This document shows positions 50,173-59,383 of a stretch of 64,000 nucleotides of DNA, piece by piece (position 1 is the stretch's first letter; every line of letters starts with the position of its first letter). The position numbers and the translations under genes are program-made. The notes under the pieces are model-generated. The model had not been told where the DNA came from, did no database searches, and was given only the letters and a program-made list of their open reading frames with translations. The stretch is from Pseudarthrobacter enclensis (lineage in GTDB: Bacteria > Actinomycetota > Actinomycetes > Actinomycetales > Micrococcaceae). The stretch lies in the NCBI RefSeq assembly GCF_030811655.1, contig NZ_JAUSRE010000005.1:124001-188000 (forward strand), read 5' to 3'.

Positions 50173-50901
50173 CTACTGGGCCTCCGGGTGTCCCAGCGCA
50201 ACGGCCGCGGCGGGGGCCGTTTGCTCAAGGTGCGCACCGATGTGCTCCAGGAGGTAATGCTGACCGGCAACAGTTGGATGGTCACCGTCCGGGCCGATGA
50301 GGTCCTCGAAATCGCCGCTGATCCAACCCTCCGCTATGGGGTCCACAAACTCGGCTCCGGCCTGCCGGGCAGCAGCTTTGAGCTCGTCGCTGATGTCAAC
50401 CAGCCCCGGGTCCGGAGTTGCGGTGTAGGACGGCGGCCCCACCACAATGAGTTTCGCCTCCGGGGCCAGGGCTTCGGCGCGGTCCATGGCTGCCAGGGCC
50501 GCGTCGCCCAAGTCGGACGGCGCATAGCCCAGGTCGTTTTCGGAACCGAAGAACACCACGATGCCCGTGTCTGCGGTGACGTAGTCGTCAACCTGGGTGC
50601 CGAAGGTCCCGTTGTAGTCACCCACGCTGAGGTAGCCGCTTCCGTCCTCGGCTGCGTTGATGATTTCCAGTCCCGCCACGTCCGGGTCCGTACGCATCAG
50701 TGCGGGCCACGCCTGCTGGGGCGACGTGCCGTGTCCGGTGCTCAGCGAGTCCCCCACCACCACAACGCGGACCGGCGGCGCGGCCGTGGCCGGAGGCTCC
50801 GTCCGGGCTGCGCTTCCGGACGTGACCACCAGGAGGAGACCGGCCGCGGCCGCCGCTATGGCCCGGCCGGGGTGGCCCTGCAGCAAGCTGCTGTCGTGCA
50901 T
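50173..50901 (-). CDS. Secreted SGNH-hydrolase family lipase/esterase
   Basis: 242 residues with a signal peptide (HPGRAIAAAAAGLLLVVTSGSAART, cleaved near 34). The SGNH blocks are VVVGDSLSTGHG (block I, catalytic Ser), FFGSENDLGY (block III Asn) and GPDGDHPTVAGQHYL (block V, Asp and His). A GDSL-type esterase acting outside the cell; the acyl substrate is unknown. The ATG at 50901 is chosen since a longer frame to 51048 would have no signal peptide at its start. Convergent with the SCO1664 gene, 48 bases apart. Confidence 0.88.
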   Translation of the reverse strand: MHDSSLLQGHPGRAIAAAAAGLLLVVTSGSAARTEPPATAAPPVRVVVVGDSLSTGHGTSPQQAWPALMRTDPDVAGLEIINAAEDGSGYLSVGDYNGTFGTQVDDYVTADTGIVVFFGSENDLGYAPSDLGDAALAAMDRAEALAPEAKLIVVGPPSYTATPDPGLVDISDELKAAARQAGAEFVDPIAEGWISGDFEDLIGPDGDHPTVAGQHYLLEHIGAHLEQTAPAAAVALGHPEAQ

Positions 50902-51109
50902 TGGTGCCGCCCTCCTGCCTGGAATCGTCGGGAGCCGCCGGGGCTGTCCGCCGTCGATCTGTCCTGTCTCCGTGTCCCATCGTAGGCAATGGTGGGAATA
51001 CTGTAGGGCGAACGTGACCAGAATCAATAGGATGCACAGCAACTGCACAGCAACATTAGGGGGTTAGGTACCCCTCTGGACACGGTCCGGGGTAGGGACC
51101 GCTCCGGGC

Positions 51110-51115
51110 TAGGCT
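51110..51115 (+). promoter_or_regulatory. -10 box of the metallo-beta-lactamase-fold gene (leaderless)
   Basis: TAGGCT six bases before the GTG at 51122. Confidence 0.55.
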
Positions 51116-51121
51116 TGACCC

Positions 51122-51895
51122 GTGCAGCAGCAACCCACTCAATGGAACCCGGCAACCGGCCTCTCCGAGCAGGCGTCAGGCATCTACTTCGCTGAAGGGC
51201 CGGCGTCGAACTGGCTGGTGGTCCGCGACTCAACAGGATTCATCCTGGTGGACAGCGGATATCCCCAGGACCGCTGCCATGTGCTTGCGTCGCTGCGTTT
51301 CCTTGGCCTGGACCCGGCGGACGCCCGAGCCATGCTGGTCACGCACGGCCACGTGGACCATACCGGCTCCGCTGCCTTCTTCTCCGAGTCTTTTGGAACC
51401 CCGGTCCTGTGCTCGCCCACGGAACTGGCCCACGTGCAGGGCAAGGAGAAACACCAGGTCACGCTGGGACAGGTCCTCAGGCGGGCATGGCGGCCCCGCG
51501 TCTTCCGCTGGATGGTGCACGCCATCAGGGCGGGCGCGCTGGCGGCGAGGCCTGCTTCAGGGGCAATCGCCTGGGACAAGGACATGCTCCAGGCGCTGCC
51601 CGGCAGTCCTGTTGCCATTCCCCTTCCGGGCCATACACCGGGCAATGCCGCCATCCTCTTCCCGGACGCAGGGGCCATCGCCGTGGGCGATGCTTTCGTC
51701 AGCGGCCACCCCATCAGCCGGGCTTGCGGGCCGCAGATGCTTCACGCGATGTACCACACGGATGCAGCAGAGGCTCTTGCCAGCCTGCGGGAGCTGGCCG
51801 GCGTGGACGCCGCGGTTGTCCTTCCCGGCCACGGCCCTGCGCTGCACGTCCCCCTGGCAGAGGCCCTCGCCGCGGTGGGTACCCGCGAAGGCTAG
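51122..51895 (+). CDS. Metallo-beta-lactamase-fold hydrolase
   Basis: 257 residues. The metal-binding motif HGHVDHTGSAAF carries HxHxDH; PLPGHTPGNAAILFPDAGAIAVGDAF supplies the third His and bridging Asp, and VLPGHGPAL the late His. It belongs to the broad group of glyoxalase II-like and lactonase-like hydrolases; substrate unknown. The GTG at 51122 directly follows a TAGGCT box, so the transcript is likely leaderless. Its stop overlaps the end of the convergent DUF1206 gene by four bases. Confidence 0.87.
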   Translation: MQQQPTQWNPATGLSEQASGIYFAEGPASNWLVVRDSTGFILVDSGYPQDRCHVLASLRFLGLDPADARAMLVTHGHVDHTGSAAFFSESFGTPVLCSPTELAHVQGKEKHQVTLGQVLRRAWRPRVFRWMVHAIRAGALAARPASGAIAWDKDMLQALPGSPVAIPLPGHTPGNAAILFPDAGAIAVGDAFVSGHPISRACGPQMLHAMYHTDAAEALASLRELAGVDAAVVLPGHGPALHVPLAEALAAVGTREG

Positions 51896-52716
51896 AACTT
51901 TCCGTACCGCGCCCGGGCCATGGAGTAGACGCCGAAACAAATGAGGCCGGCGGCAATGGCGGCCAGGAGGAACACGCCATAGGGCTGGGATCCCAGGGTC
52001 TTCAGGCCGCCGTCCAGGCCCGAGGACTTGGACGGGTCGGCAGTTGCGGCCGCCACGATGATCAGGATGCCGACGACGGCGAGCACCACGCCCTTGGCCG
52101 CGTAGCCGACGGTTCCGATCCACTCAACCGTTGTCCGGGCATTCCCTGGATCCTGCAAATCCTCCATGAACTTCCGGGAGACGCCGCGGTAGGCGTAGAA
52201 GACGCCGGCCGCGACGATTGCCAGTCCCACAACGACCAAAAGCACCACCCCGGCGGGGGAACCCATCAACTTTGCCGTGAAATCGCTGGCCGACTGGCTG
52301 GAGTTCTTGCTGCCGCCGGCGGCAAAAACGGCGAACGTGAAGGCCAGGAACCCAAAGACCACGGCCTTCCCGACCGCCGTGGCGGCCTCCTTCAGTTTCT
52401 TCTTGGAATCGCTCTCCGTGCGGGCACCGAAGAAGGCCTCACTGAGCATCCACAACGCCAGCGCAGTGCACGCCACGGCTCCAACCCACAGCAGGATCCC
52501 GCCGCCCGGTTTGGACGCCAGGCTGCCGATCGCCCCGGACTGGTCGGCTTCACCGCCCTGTCCCCGGTCCAACTGCAGGGCAATGGCGCCGATCAGGATG
52601 TGGACCAGGCCGATGAAGACGAATCCGGCCCGCGCCAGCATGCGGACCGCCGGGCTGCGGCTGGCCGACGCGGCCTCGGATACTGCCCTGTTAGCTCCCT
52701 GTGACGCGTTGCCCAT
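51892..52716 (-). CDS. DUF1206 membrane protein
   Basis: 274 residues with six transmembrane helices in three DUF1206 repeats: ARAGFVFIGLVHILIGAIAL, then AVGKAVVFGFLAFTFAVFA, then YAAKGVVLAVVGILIIVAA. Each repeat is two helices with a Gly-rich turn. The family is widespread in actinobacteria without known function. ATG start has GAAGG nine bases upstream. The upstream region contains ACATAT, a possible -10. Confidence 0.9.
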   Translation of the reverse strand: MGNASQGANRAVSEAASASRSPAVRMLARAGFVFIGLVHILIGAIALQLDRGQGGEADQSGAIGSLASKPGGGILLWVGAVACTALALWMLSEAFFGARTESDSKKKLKEAATAVGKAVVFGFLAFTFAVFAAGGSKNSSQSASDFTAKLMGSPAGVVLLVVVGLAIVAAGVFYAYRGVSRKFMEDLQDPGNARTTVEWIGTVGYAAKGVVLAVVGILIIVAAATADPSKSSGLDGGLKTLGSQPYGVFLLAAIAAGLICFGVYSMARARYGKF

Positions 52717-52852
52717 GGCCGGCCCTTCCGAATATGTAGTTGATCCTCTGTACCCCGGTCAGCTTCCCCTGCCTGCCAGCGTCGCGGAATGCTTCAGTGT
52801 AGATCCGTCCGCGCCGTCCGGACAGTTTCCGCCAAGTTCCTGCATGGCACGG

Positions 52853-55459
52853 ATGGCCAGTACAGTCGAAGCGGTGCATGCCAAACAAAACGCCGACCCT
52901 CTGACCGCGCTGATTTTGCCCGTCCCGGACGGCGGCCATGCCGAAGACGGCTTCGTCCGGGTACGCGGAGCCCGCGAAAACAACCTGCGGAACGTGGATG
53001 TGGACGTGCCCCGTGATGCGATCGTGGCGTTCACCGGGGTCTCCGGCTCAGGCAAGTCCTCCCTGGCATTCGGCACCATCTACGCCGAGGCGCAGCGTCG
53101 GTTCTTCGAATCTGTGGCGCCCTACGCGCGCCGGCTCATCCAACAGGGCCACAATCCCAAGGTAGAGCAGATCACCGGGCTGCCACCCGCCGTCGCACTT
53201 CAACAGCGCAGGGGTACCGCAACCTCCCGGTCCACCGTTGGGACCCTCACCACCCTGTCCAACTCGCTGCGCATGCTCTTCTCCCGCGCCGGCAGCTACC
53301 CTGCCGGCGCCGCACCGCTGGACTCCGACGCTTTCTCCCCCAACACCGCGGCCGGCGCCTGCCCGGAATGCCACGGACTGGGGACTGCGCACACGGTCAG
53401 TGAAGCATCGCTGGTTCCGGACGCTTCCCTCACCATCCGTGAAGGCGCCATTGCCGCATGGCCCGGTGCCTGGCAGGGCAAGAACCTGCGCGACATCCTG
53501 GCACACCTGGGCTACGACGTAGACCTCCCCTGGCAGGAGTTGCCGCGCGACCAGCGGGACTGGATCCTGTTCACCGAGGAACAGCCGGTGGTGGAAGTGA
53601 CGCCCCAGCGCGACCGCGTGGCCAAACCCTACAAGGGCCGGTTCTGGAGCGCCCGGAGCTACGTCATGCACACGCTGCTGGACTCCAAGAGCCCCGCAAT
53701 GCGGGAGAAAGTGCTTCGCTTCATGGAGACCGGCCCGTGCCCCCGTTGCGGGGGAACAGGCCTGCGGCCCGAAGCCCTTGCGGTGACGTTCGCCGGGCAC
53801 ACTATTTCGGGGCTCAACGCAGTGCCGATGGTCGAACTGGCGGAGATCATCCGTCCCACCGCCGTCCTGGCCAGTGCGGCAACGGCATCGCGGAAGCAGG
53901 CCTCCGAGGCCAATGAAGTGGCTGTGGCCATCACCCGGGACCTGCTGCAGCGCATCAACGTGCTGCTGGAACTCGGCCTGGGCTACCTGGCGCTGGGACG
54001 GGCCACGCCTTCGCTTTCGCCGGGCGAAATGCAGCGGCTCCGGATCGCCACCCAACTCCGGTCAGGCCTGTTTGGCGTCGTCTACGTGCTGGACGAACCG
54101 TCAGCCGGGCTGCACCCGGCCGACGCCGAACCCCTCCTCACCGTGCTGGACCAGCTCAAATCGTCGGGGAACTCGGTATTCGTGGTGGAACACAACATGG
54201 ACGTGGTGCGGCGCGCGGACTGGCTGGTGGATGTGGGTCCCCGGGCCGGAGAAGACGGCGGAGAGGTGCTTTACAGCGGCCCCGTGCCGGGCCTGGCGTC
54301 AGTGGCTGGCTCCATGACGCGGCCGTTCCTGTTCCCGAAGCCGGAAGAAGCAGGCACAGCCGACGACGCCGGCGGCGCCCGGCGCGAAGCCAGCGGGTGG
54401 CTGGAACTGCGCGGCATCAGCCGCCACAACCTGCGGAACCTGGACGCGGCCTTTCCGCTCGGCGTCCTGACAGCGGTCACGGGTGTCTCCGGCTCTGGGA
54501 AGTCAACCCTGGTCAGCCAGGTGCTGGCCGACGTGGCCGGAGCCGCAGTGCGCAGCGGTCCGGAAACCCTTCCGGGCCCCGAAGAACCCGACCCCGACCC
54601 CGCGGAAGACAGCGGGCCGGTGACCGTAGAGCACGTGTCCGGGCTGGCACGGATCGACCGCGTGGTGAAGGTCGACCAGAAACCAATCGGCCGCACCCCG
54701 CGCTCCAACCTGGCCACCTATACGGGGCTGTTCGACGCCGTCCGCAAGGAATTCGCTGCCACCCAAGAGGCCAAACGCCGCGGGTTCGGACCAGGACGCT
54801 TCTCCTTCAACGTCGCCGGGGGACGGTGCGAAACCTGCCAGGGCGAGGGCTTCGTGGCGGTGGAACTGCTCTTCCTCCCCGGCAGCTACGGGCCGTGCCC
54901 CGAATGCCAGGGCTCACGCTACAACCCCGAGACCCTGGAAGTCACCTACCTGGGCAGGAACATCGCGGAGGTCCTCGGCATGACGGTCAATGCGGCCGCC
55001 GGGTTCCTGGCCGGCGTGCCCGCAGCGGCACGCTCCCTGCAGACCCTGCAGGACGTGGGCCTGGGCTACCTCCGCCTGGGGCAGCCCGCCACCGAACTCT
55101 CCGGCGGCGAGGCACAGCGGATCAAGCTGGCCACCGAACTTCAACGGGCCCGGCGCGGACACACGCTGTACCTGCTGGATGAACCCACCACGGGGCTGCA
55201 CCCGGCGGACGTCCTGCTCCTGATGGCGCAGCTGACCCGCCTGGTTGACGCCGGCAACACGGTGGTCGTCGTGGAACACGCCATGGACGTGGTGGCCGCC
55301 GCCGACTGGGTCATGGACCTTGGACCCGCCGGTGGCGACGCGGGCGGCCGGATCGTTGCCGCCGGTACCCCTGCCGCCGTCGCGCGTTCCGGCGACAGCC
55401 GCACCGCACCCTACCTGGCGGCCGCGCTCCAGGAGCGCCGGGTAGGAACGGAGCGGTAA
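52853..55459 (+). CDS. UvrA-like ABC ATPase (UvrA2 class)
   Basis: 868-residue UvrA paralogue, about 100 residues shorter than the UvrA at 2953-5877. The first ATPase has GVSGSGKSS and a degenerate signature LSPGEMQRLRIATQ; the second has GVSGSGKST and [15 protein letters not shown]. Zinc modules include CPRCGG, CETCQGEG and CPECQG. Reduced length and a changed UvrB-interface region fit class II UvrA (UvrA2 or DrrC types), reported in drug self-protection or in tolerance of bulky lesions. The ATG at 52853 or the neighbouring ATG at 52844 is the likely start. No ribosome-binding site decides. Confidence 0.88.
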   Translation: MASTVEAVHAKQNADPLTALILPVPDGGHAEDGFVRVRGARENNLRNVDVDVPRDAIVAFTGVSGSGKSSLAFGTIYAEAQRRFFESVAPYARRLIQQGHNPKVEQITGLPPAVALQQRRGTATSRSTVGTLTTLSNSLRMLFSRAGSYPAGAAPLDSDAFSPNTAAGACPECHGLGTAHTVSEASLVPDASLTIREGAIAAWPGAWQGKNLRDILAHLGYDVDLPWQELPRDQRDWILFTEEQPVVEVTPQRDRVAKPYKGRFWSARSYVMHTLLDSKSPAMREKVLRFMETGPCPRCGGTGLRPEALAVTFAGHTISGLNAVPMVELAEIIRPTAVLASAATASRKQASEANEVAVAITRDLLQRINVLLELGLGYLALGRATPSLSPGEMQRLRIATQLRSGLFGVVYVLDEPSAGLHPADAEPLLTVLDQLKSSGNSVFVVEHNMDVVRRADWLVDVGPRAGEDGGEVLYSGPVPGLASVAGSMTRPFLFPKPEEAGTADDAGGARREASGWLELRGISRHNLRNLDAAFPLGVLTAVTGVSGSGKSTLVSQVLADVAGAAVRSGPETLPGPEEPDPDPAEDSGPVTVEHVSGLARIDRVVKVDQKPIGRTPRSNLATYTGLFDAVRKEFAATQEAKRRGFGPGRFSFNVAGGRCETCQGEGFVAVELLFLPGSYGPCPECQGSRYNPETLEVTYLGRNIAEVLGMTVNAAAGFLAGVPAAARSLQTLQDVGLGYLRLGQPATELSGGEAQRIKLATELQRARRGHTLYLLDEPTTGLHPADVLLLMAQLTRLVDAGNTVVVVEHAMDVVAAADWVMDLGPAGGDAGGRIVAAGTPAAVARSGDSRTAPYLAAALQERRVGTER

Positions 55460-55494
55460 AAGTCACAGCCCTTGCCCTTCTCCATGCCGGCGGG

Positions 55495-55500
55495 TATCAC
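55495..55500 (+). promoter_or_regulatory. -10 box of the SDR gene
   Basis: TATCAC six bases before the ATG at 55507. GAGGA between them sits too close to the ATG for ideal ribosome binding. Confidence 0.35.
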
Positions 55501-55506
55501 TGAGGA

Positions 55507-56367
55507 ATGCGTTCACGGCGGCCCGTGGTCCCTTCCGAAGTGCTTAGCGGCCGCGTGGCCGTGGTGACAGGTTCCAGCCGCGGGCTCGGCTTCGCCATGG
55601 CCCGCGAGCTGGGCCTGCACGGCGCGGCGGTTGTGCTGGCGTCCCGGTCGGACGACGCCGTTGCTGCCGCCGTCGAACGCCTGCGGGCGGAAGGAATCAC
55701 GGCGTCGGGCCGCCGCTGCGACACCGCAGCGCTCAGCGACGTGGAGGCGCTCCGCGACGAAGCCCTCAGCCAGGGAACATTGGACATCTGGATCAACAAC
55801 GCCGGAGTGTCAGGTGTGTACGGGCCCACCGCGTCCACGCCCGTGGCTGACTTCGAGCACGTGGTGCACACCAACATCCTGGGGACCTTCCACGGGGCGC
55901 GGGTAGCTTTGCCGGTATTCCTCAGCCAAGGCCACGGCGACCTGGTCAACCTGTACGGCCAGGGCGACACCGGGCCCGTGGCGCAGCAGAACGCCTATGC
56001 ATCGAGTAAGCGCTGGGTCCGCCAGTTCACCGAGACGCTGCGGCTGGAAACGAAGGGCACCGGGGTCAGGGTGCACGGCATGAATCCAGGGCTGGTGGAG
56101 ACGGGCCTCCTGCGGCAGGTGGCCTGCCAGCCGGGCTACCAGCAGCGCCTCGGCGCCCTCCCGGTGGTGGTCGGCCTGTGGGGGCAGTCCGCCCACGATG
56201 CTGCCCGGCCGGTCCTGGATGTGGTGACCTCGGATACCCCGGAGTTCAGGTTCCTGACAAAGCGGAGGCTGGTGACCCGCGGGCTGCGCAGCTTGCTGGC
56301 CGGGCGCCTGCGCAGGGCCAACCGGATGGGGTCGGAGATCACCGTGGTGGAGCCCGGGCAGGCATAG
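55507..56367 (+). CDS. Short-chain dehydrogenase/reductase
   Basis: 286 residues. The NAD(P)-binding motif VVTGSSRGLGFAMAREL and the strand-4 INNAGVSGVYG fit classical SDRs. The active site deviates: the usual YxxxK is YASSKRWVRQF (Tyr, Lys present) preceded by VNLYGQGDTGPVAQQN. PGLVETGLLRQV follows. The substrate is unknown. The C-terminus (LRSLLAGRLRRANRMG) is basic. It follows the uvrA2 gene by 47 bases but carries its own -10 box. Confidence 0.86.
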   Translation: MRSRRPVVPSEVLSGRVAVVTGSSRGLGFAMARELGLHGAAVVLASRSDDAVAAAVERLRAEGITASGRRCDTAALSDVEALRDEALSQGTLDIWINNAGVSGVYGPTASTPVADFEHVVHTNILGTFHGARVALPVFLSQGHGDLVNLYGQGDTGPVAQQNAYASSKRWVRQFTETLRLETKGTGVRVHGMNPGLVETGLLRQVACQPGYQQRLGALPVVVGLWGQSAHDAARPVLDVVTSDTPEFRFLTKRRLVTRGLRSLLAGRLRRANRMGSEITVVEPGQA

Positions 56368-56428
56368 GCCGGCCGGCAGGCGGACATCGACGGGCCAAGC
56401 GGTCTGGTGCGCCCTCTAGGAACGACGC

Positions 56429-57184
56429 CTAGGGCCTGCTGCGGTGACGGGCCAGGAAACGCTCCACCCGGCCCCGGAACTCTATCGGATCTGTTGCCGG
56501 ACCCGCGGGGGCCAGGCGGCCGGCTTCCGTGAGCGGACGCAAACCCTGGTTCACGGCTGCCTTGGACGCCCGGAGGGAGGCCGCCGAGCCCTCTCCCCAG
56601 GCGGCCAGGATCGCGGCGAGCGCCGCGTCCGCGTGATCATCAGGGGCCACGGTAGTGACCAACCCGATTTCGAGGGCCTGGTGGGCTGTCAGCATGCGGC
56701 CGCCAAAGAGGAGATCCTTGCTGCGGGAGGGGCCTATCCGAAGGGCCAGGCGGTTGGCGAAGGAGGCCGGCACCAGCAGTCCCAGGCGTCCGACGGGCAT
56801 GCCGATGCGTGCTGAAGGAGTAAGCAACTGCAGGTCGCCGGCGAGGGCAAGCTGGCAGCCGCCGCCCGCGGCCACCCCCTCAACCACGGCAACGGTGGGG
56901 ACGGACAGGTCCTCGAGTGCCTGCAGCGCTTCTTCGATCACCCCAAATGTGCGGCTGATGTCCGCATCCGGGGACGTCTCCCATTCCCGGACGTCGGAGC
57001 CGGAGCAGAAGACGCCTCCCCTGCCGCGGACAACCACCGCACGGAGGGACGGTGCAGCCGCCAGCCGTTGGACCGCCTGCCCCAGCTCCATCCAGTCGTT
57101 CCGTCCAAGGGCGTTCAGCCGTTCGCCGCTGCCAAAAGAGAGGGTCGCGACCGGTCCCGCTTCTTCAACGCTTACGGTAGTCAT
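56429..57184 (-). CDS. Enoyl-CoA hydratase/isomerase-family protein with altered active site
   Basis: 251 residues with the crotonase fold: GRGGVFCSGSDVREWE, VAVVEGVAAGGGCQLALAGDLQLL and ARIGMPVGRLGLLVPASFANRL. The two glutamates used for hydration are missing: the position corresponding to E144 (rat mitochondrial numbering) reads Gln in GGGCQLA, and that of E164 reads Val in MPVGRLG. True hydratase activity is therefore unlikely; isomerase, hydrolase or dehalogenase roles are possible. ATG 57184 is chosen; the longer frame to 57373 lies inside the flavin reductase gene. Overlaps that gene by 20 bases. Confidence 0.87.
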   Translation of the reverse strand: MTTVSVEEAGPVATLSFGSGERLNALGRNDWMELGQAVQRLAAAPSLRAVVVRGRGGVFCSGSDVREWETSPDADISRTFGVIEEALQALEDLSVPTVAVVEGVAAGGGCQLALAGDLQLLTPSARIGMPVGRLGLLVPASFANRLALRIGPSRSKDLLFGGRMLTAHQALEIGLVTTVAPDDHADAALAAILAAWGEGSAASLRASKAAVNQGLRPLTEAGRLAPAGPATDPIEFRGRVERFLARHRSRP

Positions 57185-57827
57185 CCGAATCCAGCGTCCC
57201 TTCCTGCCCTCCCTGCGGCCTGAAGGAGCCGGGCCATTGGGACGCCCGGATCCGGGGCAGGTCCTGGATGGGCCCGAGGGTGGCCCATTCATCCCCGCCA
57301 AGCCGTGAGAGCGGGTCGAGCAGGGCCGCATCCGGGTGGCTGCCCTTGAGCACGCGCGAAGACACGGAACCATGCACCACCAGGCCCAGCACCAGGACGC
57401 AGTCGCCTACCCGGATGGTCTGGTGCAGGGTGCATTCAAGGACCGCAGGTGATTCCTTGACCCGTGGCGGCCTGACCACGGTACTGGGCTCACGGCTGAG
57501 GCCGGCGGCATCGAACTCATCCACGTCCGCACTGAAGTTGGTACCGGTGGCATTGACCTCCTGGATCAGGGATGCAGGGGCGAGGTTGACCACGAACTCT
57601 CCGGTGGCCTCAATGTTCCGCAGCGAATCCTTCTCGCCGACGGACGTGAATTGGACCACCGGCGGATCCACGGAGGCGACGGTGAAGAACGAGTGCGGCG
57701 CAAGGTTGTCCACCCCGGCGGCGGACGTGCTCGACACCCAGGCGATGGGCCGCGGGACCACCACAGAGGTCAGGAATTTGTAGAAGTCCCGCGGGCCCAG
57801 CCGCCCCGGATCGAAGTCCGTCCGCAT
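57165..57827 (-). CDS. Flavin reductase-like protein (FMN-binding split barrel)
   Basis: 220 residues. FLTSVVVPRPIAWVSSTSAAGVDNLAPHSFFTVASVDPPVVQFTSV is the FMN-binding opening of the DIM6/NTAB family, and NIEATGEFVVNLAPASLIQEVNATG follows. This group includes flavin reductases, oxygenase partners and unrelated FMN proteins. The operon has no monooxygenase gene within the window. Located six bases after the transporter gene and overlapping the crotonase gene by 20 bases, so all three are in one operon. Confidence 0.87.
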   Translation of the reverse strand: MRTDFDPGRLGPRDFYKFLTSVVVPRPIAWVSSTSAAGVDNLAPHSFFTVASVDPPVVQFTSVGEKDSLRNIEATGEFVVNLAPASLIQEVNATGTNFSADVDEFDAAGLSREPSTVVRPPRVKESPAVLECTLHQTIRVGDCVLVLGLVVHGSVSSRVLKGSHPDAALLDPLSRLGGDEWATLGPIQDLPRIRASQWPGSFRPQGGQEGTLDSDDYRKR

Positions 57828-57833
57828 CCGGTC

Positions 57834-59162
57834 CTACATGCTCCGCGGCGCAGCGGTGGCCGCCTTGTCCTGGGCCATCGCACCCTTGCCCCTTGGCAGG
57901 AAGATCAGGGCAAGCATTGCGATGATGCAGCACAGGATGATGTAGAGCGAGATGGACGTCGAGTTTCCGTAGCTGGCCAGCAACGCCGCTGCGATGAGGG
58001 GTGCCGGACCGCCGGCGATCACGCTGGCCAACTGGTAGCCCAGTCCTGCGCCGGTGTACCGGATGTCGGTGTCGAAGCTCTCGGCAATCAGGGCCGCCTG
58101 GGGGCCGTACTGGATGTCGTGGAGGATCAGGCTGACCACTACTGCCACGCCCACCCAGAGGGCGTCCCGGGTATTCAGCAGACCGAAGTAGGGGAACGCG
58201 AACAGCGCGGTCAGCACGATGCCGGTTCCGTATACGCGCCGCCGGCCAAATCGGTCGGACAGGCGCCCGAACAGGGGTACCGTGACCAGCCCGATGGCCG
58301 CTGCGATCAGCGTGTCGTCAAGGATGGAATTGCTGTCCAGCTTCAGCTGCTTGGTGGCGTAGGTGATGACGAATGTGATGAACAGGTAGAACGGTGCCTG
58401 CTCGGACGTGCGGACCAGGGCGGACAGGAGGATCTCCTTGGGCTGGCGCCGGATCACTTCCATGATGGGGGTTTTGACCACCCTGTTGGACTTGCGGACT
58501 GCGTCGAACTCGGGGCTTTCGATGACCCGCAGCCGAACGAACAGGCCAACGCCGATCAGGATGATGCTGAGGATGAAGGGGATCCGCCAGCCGTAGGCAA
58601 CAAAGCCGTCAGCACCGGTTGCGGCCGTGGTGATGCGCACCACGCCGGTGGACAGGACCAGGCCCAGCGGCACCCCGATCTGCGGCCAGGAAGCGGACAG
58701 GCCCCGACGGTTCTGGTCACCCCACTCCATGCTCAGGAGGACAGATCCGCCCCACTCGCCGCCGACGCCGATGCCCTGGATGATGCGCAGCAGCACCAGC
58801 AGGACGGGCGCGGCAACGCCAATGCTCTGGTACGTGGGGAGGCAGCCGATCAGCACGGTTCCGAACGCCATGAGGAAGAGCGTGGCCATCAGTGTTGTCT
58901 TTCGGCCGATCCGGTCGCCGAAGTGGCCGAAGATGGCCGCACCGATAGGCCGGGCGACGAAGCCAACGAACTGCGTTCCGAAGGCTGCCAGCACGCCCGC
59001 GAAGGCCACCTGCCCGGGGAAGAACAACTGGGGGAAAACCAGGGCTGCGGCAGTTCCGTAAAGGAAGAAGTCATACCACTCGATGGTTGTCCCGACCACA
59101 CTCGCGACGGTGGCGCGCCTTACGGCCTGCTCCCGGGTCACTCCTTGAAGACTCATCATCAC
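57834..59162 (-). CDS. MFS transporter, metabolite:H+ symporter (MHS) family
   Basis: 442 residues, 12 transmembrane helices. GTTIEWYDFFLYGTAAALVFPQLFFPG is the MHS signature N-terminus; GHFGDRIGRKTTLMATLFLMAFGTVLIGCLPTY carries the MFS loop-2-3 motif, and GVGGEWGGSVLLSMEW is typical. MHS members import aromatic acids, osmolytes, shikimate or dicarboxylates. With the flavin reductase and crotonase downstream and an IclR gene divergent, uptake of an aromatic or short-chain acid is inferred. The frame opens at GTG 59162; ATG 59156, with GGAG five bases upstream, is an equally plausible start. Confidence 0.92.
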   Translation of the reverse strand: MMMSLQGVTREQAVRRATVASVVGTTIEWYDFFLYGTAAALVFPQLFFPGQVAFAGVLAAFGTQFVGFVARPIGAAIFGHFGDRIGRKTTLMATLFLMAFGTVLIGCLPTYQSIGVAAPVLLVLLRIIQGIGVGGEWGGSVLLSMEWGDQNRRGLSASWPQIGVPLGLVLSTGVVRITTAATGADGFVAYGWRIPFILSIILIGVGLFVRLRVIESPEFDAVRKSNRVVKTPIMEVIRRQPKEILLSALVRTSEQAPFYLFITFVITYATKQLKLDSNSILDDTLIAAAIGLVTVPLFGRLSDRFGRRRVYGTGIVLTALFAFPYFGLLNTRDALWVGVAVVVSLILHDIQYGPQAALIAESFDTDIRYTGAGLGYQLASVIAGGPAPLIAAALLASYGNSTSISLYIILCCIIAMLALIFLPRGKGAMAQDKAATAAPRSM

Positions 59163-59221
59163 TCCATTGGTCTGATGTAGCAGAACGCCCGGCTCCGCTT
59201 TGAAACGGATAGGAAAAGCGC

Positions 59222-59292
59222 TGTCAAGCCGGGCATTGGACCCGCATTGCGGTTCTCCAACCCATCGTGCGGGTCCTGGTTGCCCGTGTCAA
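59222..59292 (-). promoter_or_regulatory. MFS/IclR intergenic region with two TTGACA hexamers
   Basis: Minus-strand TTGACA occurs at 59287-59292 (a weak CACGAT -10 follows after 17 bases) and at 59222-59227 (weak TTCAAA after 17). These are candidates for the MFS operon promoter. The IclR protein probably binds in this 220-base divergent region; no convincing palindrome was found. Confidence 0.35.
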
Positions 59293-59383
59293 CGGTTACT
59301 CCAGCGCGGCGCGACCCTTGATGTGCCGGATATGATTACCACTCGCACCCACCAATATTCACTGGAGACTAGGGACAAGGGCG

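Noticed and set aside
57651..59180. Open frame antisense to the MFS transporter
   Set aside because: Asp/His-rich translation typical of reversed membrane-protein DNA.
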